A stretch of DNA of 64,000 nt from Methanorbis furvi (GCF_032714615.1 NZ_JAWDKA010000003.1:124001-188000); one strand, 5' to 3'; shown: positions 54,528 through 63,227, counted from the stretch's first letter. Program-made: numbers and translations. Notes: generated by a model from the letters alone, not told the origin.

Positions 54528-54716
54528 CTACTTCCGGCTGCCTTCCAGAAACTCAGCAGGAACCGGATGATTAAACGTCGCACGAACATCCTGCGCACGG
54601 AGATAGCGGACCACCACATTCATCGTGCAGTCCTTCCACTCCTCATTCCACCACTGGCAGTCTCCCGCCGAACACTGTTTTCCATTCTGCATCGGGCAGC
54701 CGCGTAACGTATCCAT
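54528..54716 (-). CDS. Small Cys-containing protein, unknown
   Basis: This is a 62-residue protein with four cysteines (C7, C15, C20, C30), in a pattern suited to a small zinc or Fe-S site, and several aromatic residues (CQWWNEEW). I recognise no family. It is directly coupled to surE: its stop overlaps the possible surE GTG. The length, charge and position argue for a true gene. Confidence 0.6.
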   Translation of the reverse strand: MDTLRGCPMQNGKQCSAGDCQWWNEEWKDCTMNVVVRYLRAQDVRATFNHPVPAEFLEGSRK

Positions 54717-54740
54717 ACTACTATAGTATCCTCTTGTGAG

Positions 54741-55124
54741 CTATAACTGCTTTCGTGTCTTCATGTACTCAGCAACTGCGCCCGCGCCCGCCTCGCGAAA
54801 CGCTCTTGCAACACCCGCAGGACCAAGCTTGATTCCGCCAAACATCCTTGATACCATTAAAACATGCGAACCAAGATTATTGCGCTCCATCACCTCGGCA
54901 AGCGCCCGGCCCGGAGACCCAACCTCCCCGTCCGCACGGCTGTCGCTCGCACTCCCGCAGACCATTGCATAACAGTGGTGAGCAGCCTTCTTGTAGAGCC
55001 GGTCATGCACCTCGCGGATTTCGGCAACATCCTCAACCGAGTCTATCTCATACAGATGCGCATAAAATTTCGACTTCTTCTCATCGAGCCTGACAACAGC
55101 AACCTCACGGACCGCCATCTTCAC
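54741..55124 (-). CDS. YigZ/IMPACT family protein (UPF0029)
   Basis: This is a UPF0029/IMPACT-type protein of 127 residues. Characteristic are KKSKFYAHLYEIDS, AAHHCYAMVCGS, then GEVGSPGRALAEV and SRMFGGIKLGPAGVARAF. The role in archaea is not settled. GTG 55124 overlaps the upstream stop by four bases; ATG 55118 is an alternative start. Confidence 0.88.
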   Translation of the reverse strand: MKMAVREVAVVRLDEKKSKFYAHLYEIDSVEDVAEIREVHDRLYKKAAHHCYAMVCGSASDSRADGEVGSPGRALAEVMERNNLGSHVLMVSRMFGGIKLGPAGVARAFREAGAGAVAEYMKTRKQL

Positions 55125-55729
55125 GCATCCCTCATCGCCGCAAGCGCGGAGGAAAACTCATCAAGATACTCCTGCATCGACAGACTTCCCTCAGGGAACG
55201 GACAGTCAGCATCATAGAGCTTGTCAATCACCGGACGCGTCGGATAAATCTCAACAGCAATTCCGGTCTCGGCAACCGCTGCCTCCATTGCAGCGCGAAA
55301 TATTCCAATACAGTAGGCAATGCGTTTGGTGTAGGTGCCCCGCGTTTTTTCCAGATACCCGACAATACGCCGTGTCTCGATGCGCAGAAAATCATCTTTG
55401 ATGCGCTGATCCTTTACATTGCCAAGCATGTAGTGATAGTGGGCAAACGGGTACATCAGCTCAAGCTCTGAGGGAACGGTTCCGCAGGTGCCAAATATCA
55501 CCACATGATACTTTGCAGGATCAGAAAATACTTCGCGAAACATTTTGTGAAACAGTTTGTGGCTTGGGCTTGTGCTGTAGGGTTTTCTAACAGCGCAGGG
55601 AATAAAGATCGCCATATCGCGGGGTGCAATCACATACTCGTCGATGATGTAGCGGTATGCTGCTTCAAACTGGGGCAGATAAAACGGCGGCTCGGTCAGA
55701 TCATTCTGGTCCTTTGGGGGATGCGTCAA
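55121..55729 (-). CDS. DUF5591 / archaeosine synthase core-like protein
   Basis: This is a 202-residue protein. The motif IPCAVRKPYSTSPSHKLFH resembles the catalytic core (PC..KPYS.S.SH) of archaeosine synthase ArcS. It also has VIFGTCGTVPSELELMYPFAHYHYML in parts. Only the core domain is present, without the TGT-like or PUA parts, so it may work as part of a split enzyme or in a related RNA modification. It overlaps the YigZ-like gene. Confidence 0.75.
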   Translation of the reverse strand: MTHPPKDQNDLTEPPFYLPQFEAAYRYIIDEYVIAPRDMAIFIPCAVRKPYSTSPSHKLFHKMFREVFSDPAKYHVVIFGTCGTVPSELELMYPFAHYHYMLGNVKDQRIKDDFLRIETRRIVGYLEKTRGTYTKRIAYCIGIFRAAMEAAVAETGIAVEIYPTRPVIDKLYDADCPFPEGSLSMQEYLDEFSSALAAMRDA

Positions 55730-55733
55730 ACTC

Positions 55734-55988
55734 TCACTCCTTTATCTCAAACTCTGCGTCAATCACGTTTGGATCCTGAACAGCCCGGACCGGGCTGCTT
55801 GGAAGAAGAAATATTGCTGCGATATAGAGCAGAATACCAATCAGTAGAGAGACCGGAAGTGCGATAACGCTCAGTCCGATCCACAGCAGCCGGATGAGCA
55901 GTGCCGGCACTCCGGTAAACTCTGCGATGCCTCCGCAGACACCTGCAATCCAGCGGTTGGATGCAGAGCGGTAGAGGTGTTTTTCCAT
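55734..55988 (-). CDS. PspC-domain small membrane protein
   Basis: This is an 84-residue PspC-type protein. The pattern LYRSASNRWIAGVCGGIAEF, PALLIRLLWIGLSVI and ILLYIAAIFLL matches the family, with one or two membrane helices. It lies four bases upstream of the DUF5591 gene, probably first in the chain pspC-DUF5591-yigZ-small protein-surE. Confidence 0.88.
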   Translation of the reverse strand: MEKHLYRSASNRWIAGVCGGIAEFTGVPALLIRLLWIGLSVIALPVSLLIGILLYIAAIFLLPSSPVRAVQDPNVIDAEFEIKE

Positions 55989-56023
55989 ACTAACATATTA
56001 CCTTTCCACAAAAATATACTTAC

Positions 56024-56596
56024 ATGAAGCGTGAGCTCGCTCCCTATGCGGTTCTGCCGCCTTGTCCGGTGACGGTGGTCTGCACGTACGATTCCTTGGA
56101 CAAGCCGAACGGTCTCGCGGTTTCGTGGACCGGCATTGCGGTGTCTGACCCGCCGCATGTGATGATAGCGGTTCGTCCGGGGCGTTACAGTCATGCAGCG
56201 CTGTGCGAACGAAAGGAGTTTACGATGAACATCCCGTCAGAGAGTCAGATGCGTGAAGCAGATTACTTCGGGATCACGAGCGGCAGAAAAACAGATAAGT
56301 TCGCAGACTTAGGTCTCACGCCGGTGCCGGCAAAGCATGTGCATGCGCCAACAATCGCTGAGTTCCCGCTGTCCCTCGAATGCCGGGTGGTGTCACAGCA
56401 GGAGATTGGCACGCACTCGATCTTCATCGCAGAAATTCTTGCGGTGCATGCTGATGAAAATATTCTTGATGAGAAGGACAACATCGATGTGATTGCAATG
56501 CGGCCGATCTCGTATGATCATGCGAAGTTTTTGTATCTGGGGCAGGGGCCGGTCCTCGGGAAGGCATTTTCGGTTGGGAAGGAACTGAAAAAATAA
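56024..56596 (+). CDS. Flavin reductase-like FMN-binding protein (flavoredoxin family)
   Basis: This is a 190-residue FMN-binding split-barrel protein. The motifs NGLAVSWTGIAVSDPPHVMIAVRP and FTMNIPSESQMREADYFGI (in pieces) are typical of flavoredoxin/flavin reductase-like proteins. Its partner is unknown. It is divergent from pspC and followed by a family A repeat. Confidence 0.87.
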   Translation: MKRELAPYAVLPPCPVTVVCTYDSLDKPNGLAVSWTGIAVSDPPHVMIAVRPGRYSHAALCERKEFTMNIPSESQMREADYFGITSGRKTDKFADLGLTPVPAKHVHAPTIAEFPLSLECRVVSQQEIGTHSIFIAEILAVHADENILDEKDNIDVIAMRPISYDHAKFLYLGQGPVLGKAFSVGKELKK

Positions 56597-56617
56597 TTTT
56601 TTTGGGCTTTATTCATT

Positions 56618-56791
56618 AAGTCCTGTCGCCCACGGAAAAGCGGAACACACTGAACTTCACAGAAAAAACATCACGGAGTAGACGTGAACACCACGGAAAT
56701 ATATTGATTTAGAATTCCGTGCTGTTCACGTCTGCTCCGTGATGTTTTTTTCCGTAAAATTTCCGTGTACTCCGCTTTTCCGTGGGCGGAG
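56618..56791. repeat. Family A dispersed palindromic repeat
   Basis: The ends AAGTCCTGTCGCCCACGG and CCGTGGGCGGAGT bound a core with ATCACGGAGTAGACGTGAAC mirrored by GTTCACGTCTGCTCCGTGAT. It is close to the copies at 53551 and 63228. Confidence 0.88.
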
Positions 56792-56818
56792 TAAAAATAC
56801 GGATGCCAAATTAATGGA

Positions 56819-57961
56819 TTACTCATTCGGCAAAGCGACTTCAAACTTTTTTGCGACATCCTTCAAAAGATCAATGATCTTCAGATGCTGGGGACAGTGC
56901 TCCTCGCATGCGCCGCACTCCACACAGTCGGATGCTTTACCGCGGGTCTTGGTGTAGTTTTCATAGTACTGCTGCTGGGGATAGTACGGCAGGTCGATGG
57001 TCTGCTGCATTCTGTTATTATAGAGATCAAAGTACTGGGGAATGGGGATATCCTCCGGACAGGTTCCCACGCAGTACATGCAGGCAGTGCAGGGAACAGT
57101 GATGTTGGCTGCAATTATTTCCGCCGCAGTCGCGACAATTTTTTTCTCGTCTTCATTGAGGGGAACAAAGTTCTGCATGTATGAGATGTTGTCAAGCATC
57201 TGATTCATCGTCGACATGCCGGAAAGGACCATGACCACGCCGTCAAGTCCTGCCGCATACCGGACTGCCCATGAAGCTGGGGAGGCGACAGGGTTGTATT
57301 CTCTGAACAGTTTTTCGGCATCTTTGGGAACATTGGCAAGAGTTCCGCCTTTGAGTGGCTCCATGACGATGATCGGAAGCTGGTGTTTACGCGCAACATC
57401 GTAACATTTCCCTGACTGAATGCCATCATTGTCCCAGTCCAGATAGTTGATCTGCAGAAGAATGATCTCAATCTCCGGATGAGCGGTGAGGACTTCGTCC
57501 AGCAGCTCGGCGTTGTCATGGTACGAGATGCCGAGCGTTTTGATCTTTCCTTCTGCCTTCAGCTGTTTCATAAACTCGAAGCTGTGAAACTTCTGTGCGG
57601 TCTGATAGTTTTCGACGTTGACGTTGTGCAGGAGATAGATATCAAAGTAGTCAACTCCGGCACGTTCAAGCTGCTCATGGAAAATTTTTTCCTGATCACT
57701 TTCAGCAGAGACGGCAAAGATCGGCAGTTTACTTGTGAGGGTGAAGCTGTCCCTTGGGTAGCGCTTCGTGAGCGTCTCACAAATTGCCTCTTCGCTTCCG
57801 GTGTAGACATATGCGGTGTCGAAGTAGGAGAATCCCTGCTTCATGAAGACGTCAACCATACTCTGTAAAGTTTTGGTGTCGATGTCTGCCATGTCGTCAG
57901 GGTTGTTGAGCGGCAGGCGCATTAAGCCGAAGCCGAGTTTTTTTGCAAACATATTTTTCAT
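56819..57961 (-). CDS. Aldo/keto reductase with C-terminal 2[4Fe-4S] domain
   Basis: This is a 380-residue fusion. An aldo/keto reductase domain (LGFGLMRLP, FDTAYVYTGSEE with the catalytic tyrosine) is followed by a ferredoxin domain with CTACMYCVGTCP and CVECGACEEHCP. Such enzymes occur in many anaerobes as predicted oxidoreductases; substrate unknown. The start ATG 57961 (MKNMFAKKLG) has AGGA upstream. A longer frame to 58069 overlaps the FKBP gene. Confidence 0.9.
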   Translation of the reverse strand: MKNMFAKKLGFGLMRLPLNNPDDMADIDTKTLQSMVDVFMKQGFSYFDTAYVYTGSEEAICETLTKRYPRDSFTLTSKLPIFAVSAESDQEKIFHEQLERAGVDYFDIYLLHNVNVENYQTAQKFHSFEFMKQLKAEGKIKTLGISYHDNAELLDEVLTAHPEIEIILLQINYLDWDNDGIQSGKCYDVARKHQLPIIVMEPLKGGTLANVPKDAEKLFREYNPVASPASWAVRYAAGLDGVVMVLSGMSTMNQMLDNISYMQNFVPLNEDEKKIVATAAEIIAANITVPCTACMYCVGTCPEDIPIPQYFDLYNNRMQQTIDLPYYPQQQYYENYTKTRGKASDCVECGACEEHCPQHLKIIDLLKDVAKKFEVALPNE

Positions 57962-58046
57962 GACAGTTCCTGTGAAGAGATGTCTTTGATCAACAGTATA
58001 ACATCTTTTCCTTGTGGACAAGAAAGGAAAAAAAGAGAGAAGAAAA

Positions 58047-58478
58047 TTATTCGACGACGATTTCAACAAGCGTTACGGTAAAGATCAGATCTTTTCCTGA
58101 GAGGTGATGGTTGGCATCAAGGGTCACGGTCTCTTCGTCGATCTGAGTGATGGTAACCGGAATCTGGTTGCCGTCGCCAAGCTGGATCAACAGCTGTTCA
58201 CCGACGTTTGCCGTGAAGTCCGGCCCAAACTCTTTGCGGGGAATTGCCACCATCATATCATCAGACTTTTCGCCGTAGGCATCCTTTGCCGGAATCTCAA
58301 GAACACGGGTCTCGCCGATCGCCATGCCGATTACGCCGTTGTCAAAGCCGGGGATTACCATGCCGCTGCCGACATGGAACTCGAGCGGGTCGCGGCCCTC
58401 GGAGGAGTCGAACTGGGTGCCGTCAGTGAGTTTTCCGGTATAGTGGACACGGATCGTGTCGCCGCATTGTACAGACAT
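58047..58478 (-). CDS. FKBP-type peptidyl-prolyl isomerase (cytoplasmic)
   Basis: This is a 143-residue SlyD-like FKBP. The FK506-binding core (VHYTGKLTDGTQFDSSEGRDP, GSGMVIPGFDNGVIGM in parts) encloses an IF-type insert with VNVGEQLLIQLGDG-like NVGEQLLI. No signal sequence. It lies upstream of the AKR gene on the same strand. A paralogous lipoprotein follows next to it. Confidence 0.92.
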   Translation of the reverse strand: MSVQCGDTIRVHYTGKLTDGTQFDSSEGRDPLEFHVGSGMVIPGFDNGVIGMAIGETRVLEIPAKDAYGEKSDDMMVAIPRKEFGPDFTANVGEQLLIQLGDGNQIPVTITQIDEETVTLDANHHLSGKDLIFTVTLVEIVVE

Positions 58479-58532
58479 ACCGGTTTTGTGGGTCGCGCGG
58501 GTTTAAGTAATTTCGGAAGAGAGAAAAAAAGA

Positions 58533-59078
58533 TTATGTGGTTTGTGTGCCGATCGAGTCGAGAGTTATCTCAAAGGTCAGCGTTTTTCCTGCAAGAGGAG
58601 GATTTATGACGACGCGGGTCATGTTGCTTTCATTGTCAATGATCACGACCTCTCCCAGTACCACCTGAATTGCACCGGTTGAGTAATCGTACATCAGGAA
58701 CGTGGATCCAATATCAATAGGCCCTTGATTGTAACCCTCTGCCAGGGAAATTGGAACATCAGCATACGTATTGTAGCTGTACTGACCATATGCCAGATCA
58801 GGCGTCAGCGTAACCGTCTTCGTCTCTCCTGGCTTCATTCCAAGAACCGCATCATCAAAGCCTTTGACAACCTGACCGGTGCCGAGAACAAAACTCAGCG
58901 GAGTACCGTTCACATTTGTCTGATACACAGTCCCATCCTCAAGCGTCAGGGTGTAAAAAACATTCACCGTATCATTGACCTTTGCCGTCTGATCGACCGT
59001 GCCAATGCATCCGGCAGAAAAAATCACCAGACACAGGGCGACAGCTGCGAACAGAATACCAACTATTTTCTGATTCAT
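58533..59078 (-). CDS. FKBP-type peptidyl-prolyl isomerase, secreted lipoprotein
   Basis: This is a 181-residue FKBP with a lipoprotein signal (VIFSAGC) that would place it outside the membrane. The FKBP core is seen in VNVFYTLTLEDGTVYQT and GTGQVVKGFDDAVLGMKPGE. It lies just upstream of the cytoplasmic FKBP gene (54 bases). A 16-base palindrome, GTAAAATATATTTTAC, directly precedes its ATG. Confidence 0.9.
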   Translation of the reverse strand: MNQKIVGILFAAVALCLVIFSAGCIGTVDQTAKVNDTVNVFYTLTLEDGTVYQTNVNGTPLSFVLGTGQVVKGFDDAVLGMKPGETKTVTLTPDLAYGQYSYNTYADVPISLAEGYNQGPIDIGSTFLMYDYSTGAIQVVLGEVVIIDNESNMTRVVINPPLAGKTLTFEITLDSIGTQTT

Positions 59079-59094
59079 GTAAAATATATTTTAC
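59079..59094. promoter_or_regulatory. 16-base palindrome before FKBP lipoprotein start
   Basis: GTAAAATATATTTTAC is a perfect palindrome directly against the start codon of the lipoprotein gene. It is AT-rich and may be a TATA element or protein-binding site. Another TATA-like TATTTATCG lies about 30 bases upstream of the ATG on the minus strand, so its role is unclear. Confidence 0.4.
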
Positions 59095-59114
59095 ACTCGG
59101 TTCGATAAATAGAT

Positions 59115-60248
59115 TTAGTTAATGCAGACAGGATTTGCAACATCCAGCAGCACATCCTGTGCCTGCGTTCGAAGCGAAACAGCCGCAACCGCGCCAATAA
59201 CTCCGCTGCCGCCAAATGTCCAGACATTGTACTCCTTCGCAGTTGCGAGAACCTCATCAAGTGTTACGCGCTCAGATCTGATACGCGCCCCAAGAGACAG
59301 CAATGCTTTGGGAACACCAATACCTGTGGCAACTGCGACTCCCCAGTTTGCTGAAACACTCTCCTCCTCAACAAACCGGCACACCTTTGCTGAAAGTCCT
59401 GCGACCGCCTCAGGAAGTACGGCAAGTTCGAGGAAACTGCATGAGTTCCCGGCGGTTTTCTCCGCAATATCCTGACAGAGCACCGCCACCTGATGCCGGA
59501 TACCGATCACCTCATTACCGTCCGAGAGATACTTCATCAACGCCTGCGACAGCGCAAACGTCGCACCCCCGCATCCTTTCCGGTCCGTATCATCAATACC
59601 AACCGTCACCGATACCAGCGCTTTTGTCTTCACCTCACCGCTCATAACCCCGTCCGCTGAAGAAATCGACACGCCGCACACTCCCTTCGCCTGCCCCATC
59701 ATCGAGGACAACGAGTATGCAGGCCCGCCGTAGACCGACCGAATCGTCTGCACAACGGTATCCCCCTCGCGGCGGACACCGGCAAGACCAACAGCTGCAC
59801 AGCTTAAGTCAGGCTCAGCAGCAGGCCCCACCTTCGCAAGCTCGCGAAACAGCATTCCGTCACGGCTTACCGAGAGCGCAGCACCGCCGGCACGCCGGTG
59901 ATGAAACTCGCAGAACCCTGCACACCCGCTGCTCAGACACTCATGAAAAATCTCGACCATGTCGCCGTCAGCAGTTGTAAAAATGCGGTTGCAGGTCGTT
60001 GACGGCATCGCACTCCGCGAAGCATACCGTGCAGGATGTCTGCCGTGCTTCTCCTCCTTCGTAAAAATGCAGCCTTCGCGAAGCAGACGGTTGATCCAGT
60101 CCTGAGCGGTGGATCTTGGAACAGCCGTAGCATCCGCAAGTTCGGCAGTAGTAAAGTGACCGGACTCAAAAGTCATCTGGCGCACGGCCTGGAGAAACTG
60201 GCCGCGCCTGCCTAAAACTCCTCCGGGATTTTTCTCACTTGTCGCCAT
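59115..60248 (-). CDS. HTH plus DDTD-motif protein (TiaS/marker 11-like)
   Basis: This is a 377-residue protein with two parts. Residues 30-75 look like a winged helix (FTTAELADATAVPRSTAQDWINRL in parts), suggesting DNA binding. A middle part has cysteines and histidines (C104, C109, C113, H116, H117). The C-terminal half has VGIDDTDRKGCGGATFALSQ (217-236), like the ATP-binding motif of TiaS (tRNA agmatidine synthetase) and of methanogenesis marker 11. The function is not known. It overlaps hom by 14 bases, so a regulatory role in the aspartate-derived pathway is possible but only inferred. Confidence 0.7.
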   Translation of the reverse strand: MATSEKNPGGVLGRRGQFLQAVRQMTFESGHFTTAELADATAVPRSTAQDWINRLLREGCIFTKEEKHGRHPARYASRSAMPSTTCNRIFTTADGDMVEIFHECLSSGCAGFCEFHHRRAGGAALSVSRDGMLFRELAKVGPAAEPDLSCAAVGLAGVRREGDTVVQTIRSVYGGPAYSLSSMMGQAKGVCGVSISSADGVMSGEVKTKALVSVTVGIDDTDRKGCGGATFALSQALMKYLSDGNEVIGIRHQVAVLCQDIAEKTAGNSCSFLELAVLPEAVAGLSAKVCRFVEEESVSANWGVAVATGIGVPKALLSLGARIRSERVTLDEVLATAKEYNVWTFGGSGVIGAVAAVSLRTQAQDVLLDVANPVCIN

Positions 60249-61233
60249 ATCGTTCCTTTAATGCAATCAGATCCGCAAGAACAGCGCTTGCCGTCTCAAC
60301 CGAACCGGCCCCTCTGCCGATGAACGTGACAGGACCCGCAAGTTCGGTATCCACCGTCACCGCATTGAGTGTTCCGTCAACCACCAGCGGATGTTCTTTA
60401 TGAATCAGACGCGGCGACACCTCCAGCTGCCGCTTGTCAGGATGAATGGATGCTATAAGCCGGATCGTATGACCGGTCTTTCCAGCCATCATCAGAGCAT
60501 CGGCGGTCATGCCGTCAATACCGACGCGAACAACTTCGTCCAGCGTCACATTCATGCCGAGCATCGTATTTGCAAGAATCACGAGCTTGATCGCCGCATC
60601 GGTTCCGTTCACGTCCGCACTCGGGTCAGCCTCCGCGTATCCTAAGTCGCTTGCTTCCAGAAGAGCCTGCTGATAGGTCAGACCCTCCTCCTCCATTCTT
60701 GTAAGAATGTAGTTGCAGGTTCCATTCAATACACCAAACAGTGCGTTCACGCGGTTGCCTGCAAGACCGTGACGAAGACCGTTCATGATCGGCACCGCTC
60801 CAGCAACCGTTCCCTCAAACATCAGTCCTGCGTTATGCTCCTTTGCAACTGCGGAGAGTTCAGGGTACGCGATTGAGATCGGCCCTTTGTTGGAGGTCAC
60901 CACATGTTTGCCGCGCATCAGGGCAGCGCGGATGTTGGAGAGAGCAGGCTCGCCGGTCTGGGCATTCGTCGGCGACACCTCAACCAAAATATCGTACTCA
61001 GCCTCGCGGACAATTCTCTCAGCAGACCATGCAGAGTCTCCGCATTTGCCGGTTGCATTCTTGCGGGCAAAAACCTCGCACATGTCAAGAGTGGCACCAA
61101 GAGGAGCAACCGCACCGCTCTTTGAGTCAGCAGCAGCGGTTATCACAAACCCGTACTCAGGATTTGCAAGAACTTTTGCCACACCGCGTCCGACCGAGCC
61201 GAGACCAAGAAGAGCAATCCGCATCGGTTTCAT
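60235..61233 (-). CDS. hom: Homoserine dehydrogenase
   Basis: This is homoserine dehydrogenase, 332 residues, reducing aspartate semialdehyde to homoserine for threonine and methionine. The Rossmann start RIALLGLGSVGRGVAKVL and catalytic regions VVTSNKGPISIAYPEL and ILTRMEEEGLTYQQALLEASDLGYAEADPSADVNG (in parts) are intact. ATG 61233 has GGAGG six bases upstream and overlaps the ACT gene stop by four bases. It lacks an ACT domain of its own; the separate upstream gene provides one. Confidence 0.95.
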   Translation of the reverse strand: MKPMRIALLGLGSVGRGVAKVLANPEYGFVITAAADSKSGAVAPLGATLDMCEVFARKNATGKCGDSAWSAERIVREAEYDILVEVSPTNAQTGEPALSNIRAALMRGKHVVTSNKGPISIAYPELSAVAKEHNAGLMFEGTVAGAVPIMNGLRHGLAGNRVNALFGVLNGTCNYILTRMEEEGLTYQQALLEASDLGYAEADPSADVNGTDAAIKLVILANTMLGMNVTLDEVVRVGIDGMTADALMMAGKTGHTIRLIASIHPDKRQLEVSPRLIHKEHPLVVDGTLNAVTVDTELAGPVTFIGRGAGSVETASAVLADLIALKERYGDK

Positions 61234-61733
61234 GCAAGGCCTCCCTCTTCATCAATGATCAAGAGATGCTTTTCTTCAGCAATCTTCACAAGAATTTCGC
61301 ATGCCTGATCCATCTCGGCAGAACCTGCGGCCTTAATGGTCAGTTTTGCGGTGGACGGCTGTGTGATTCCAGGCATTACCATGTGAAGCTCGGTTACCTC
61401 GGCAACATTTGCTTTATCGATTCTATTGATGGTATCCGTTAAATCGGTGTGCAGAATGTGGCCGATTAAAATAAATGTCTTGGTACAGGTCAGATGATCA
61501 GTTCCGATGCGGATGATCTCAATGCCGTTTGATCGCAGCGCGCTCTCCAGCTGACCGAGGCGGTTCTGTGGAAGCGTGACTACAATATCCACAATCAGTG
61601 TTCCATCGCCTGCAGCGGCATCGCGCTGATGCATAATTGAGATAATATTTGCGCCACTGTCGGAAACCGGTTTAATTGCAGCAAGAAGCTGTCCCGGCTT
61701 GTCGCTCAGTTCAAGTTTGAGTGATATCTGCAC
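61230..61733 (-). CDS. ACT-domain regulator for homoserine dehydrogenase
   Basis: This is a 167-residue protein of two ACT-type stretches, the first being LELSDKPGQLLAAIKPVSDSGANI. It is the usual partner upstream of hom in Methanomicrobiales and probably makes the enzyme amino-acid sensitive. The start is GTG 61733. Confidence 0.85.
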   Translation of the reverse strand: MQISLKLELSDKPGQLLAAIKPVSDSGANIISIMHQRDAAAGDGTLIVDIVVTLPQNRLGQLESALRSNGIEIIRIGTDHLTCTKTFILIGHILHTDLTDTINRIDKANVAEVTELHMVMPGITQPSTAKLTIKAAGSAEMDQACEILVKIAEEKHLLIIDEEGGLA

Positions 61734-61867
61734 CGTATCCCTTCACCATACTTATCAGTCACACATCCATTTTAATGTGGGGTTTTCCTGCACTTTGTGT
61801 AATATTTTTGAGTCTCCCGCGGATGCAGAAAATATTAGAGTGGGAGTTACGCGATGGCAAATATTTC

Positions 61868-61912
61868 AAAACGCGAATCGCATGCCTGCGGCCTGCTTAC
61901 CGCTTCGCGTTT
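61868..61912. repeat. Minimal family B repeat with GCATGCC module
   Basis: This 45-base piece has ends AAACGCGAA and TTCGCGTTT, with CGCATGCCTGCGGCC and GCTTACCGC between them. It is the simplest form of the module found in the other repeats. It lies just before the DUF92 gene end. Confidence 0.7.
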
Positions 61913-61914
61913 CA

Positions 61915-63132
61915 TCAAAAAAAGCTGGCCGACACCGTCACAGCCACCCAGTATGCCGCCATCGCAAACAGACCGCCGGAAAGTGTTGCAAGCAGGTTCG
62001 TACCGGAATTGCCAATAACACCTTTGTTTTCAATCAGCGCACCGATCAGACTGTCAACATTGGTTCCGACAAATCCGGCAATCACACCGATCACACAGAT
62101 GTACCAGGGTGCGACCTCCAGCAGAAACGCAAGTCCGCAGATGATCACCGCGCCAAGCAGACACGCAAGTTCGCCGAGCACGGTAACACCGCCGTTCGTC
62201 CCGGCAGGCACCGGTTTTAACGTGGTGATCATATAAGGAGTTCCGCCGGTAACACCGATTTCGCTCGCAAGAGTGTCTGCGGTAGCGGTTGCAATACAGC
62301 CAAGGAAGAGTGCGATAAATACTTCATTGCCGGTGATCCCAAACAGAATCGCGCCCGCAACTCCCACAAGGGCATTCGCAAACGCATTCATGTACCCGCG
62401 GCGTCCGCTTTTTCCCTGCTCAACACCAAGGAACACTTTTTCCGCGTACCGGTACTTGGTAAAAAATGATCCAAGAATAAAGAAGCTGATGACAATAAGG
62501 AACCAGGGCACACCGGCAAACGTGATCAAAATTATGCCGAACAGAACAGCCGCAAACACGCCGCTTGCGTCAACAGTCTTTGCCCGGTAGGCAAAGTAGG
62601 CAAAACCCGCACAGACCGCAACAGCCAGGGCAAGCATGGTTGTATCGTACGTGAAGTCCAGATCATAGAACAGCGTGATCGTCATGGCACTGCCCAGAAG
62701 GCCGATCATCGACGCATCCTCACGATTCGTGAGAATGCTGCGAAGCATCAGCAGCACCACGACCGCAATGATGCCGACAAGCCAGTCAAGCTGCTGGCAG
62801 TACATCATGGTGACCGCAATACCTGCCACCGAACCTGCGGCAAACGCCAGAGTATCAGGGACGTGATTATTAAGAATGCGGGCAATGAACTCGCCCCAGA
62901 CCATCATCATCATGGGACCGATAAATGCGGTCACCGGAATAAATCCGATACCATACAACAGTGCGAGGACCGCAACCGAGATTGCAAGGTAATGGGTTTT
63001 ATGAATCGTATAAAGAATAACGGAGAGCAGAATTACTACTGCTCCGACAATATAGGGGTGGATCAGCGGCGCTACAAGCATCAGCAGGGTTACCACAAGC
63101 GGCATGGCAACAAGGCGCGATCTGGATTCCAT
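61915..63132 (-). CDS. DUF92 family polytopic membrane protein
   Basis: This is a 405-residue membrane protein with about 11 hydrophobic helices. The second half is a DUF92 domain (KTVDASGVFAAVLFG, SEIGVTGGTPYMITTLKPVPAGTNGGV in parts), related to phytyl-phosphate kinase (VTE6) and polyprenyl-kinase-like enzymes. In archaea a role in isoprenoid salvage is possible. The N-terminal half (about 170 residues) is a further set of helices. ATG 63132. Confidence 0.85.
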   Translation of the reverse strand: MESRSRLVAMPLVVTLLMLVAPLIHPYIVGAVVILLSVILYTIHKTHYLAISVAVLALLYGIGFIPVTAFIGPMMMMVWGEFIARILNNHVPDTLAFAAGSVAGIAVTMMYCQQLDWLVGIIAVVVLLMLRSILTNREDASMIGLLGSAMTITLFYDLDFTYDTTMLALAVAVCAGFAYFAYRAKTVDASGVFAAVLFGIILITFAGVPWFLIVISFFILGSFFTKYRYAEKVFLGVEQGKSGRRGYMNAFANALVGVAGAILFGITGNEVFIALFLGCIATATADTLASEIGVTGGTPYMITTLKPVPAGTNGGVTVLGELACLLGAVIICGLAFLLEVAPWYICVIGVIAGFVGTNVDSLIGALIENKGVIGNSGTNLLATLSGGLFAMAAYWVAVTVSASFF

Positions 63133-63227
63133 TGAATGTACTTGTTAGTATGACTCTGCAATAAGGCTGTTCGTTGAAAATACTTTACATCTATTTAAAT
63201 GAGAAGGAAAAACGAGGATTATCTATT

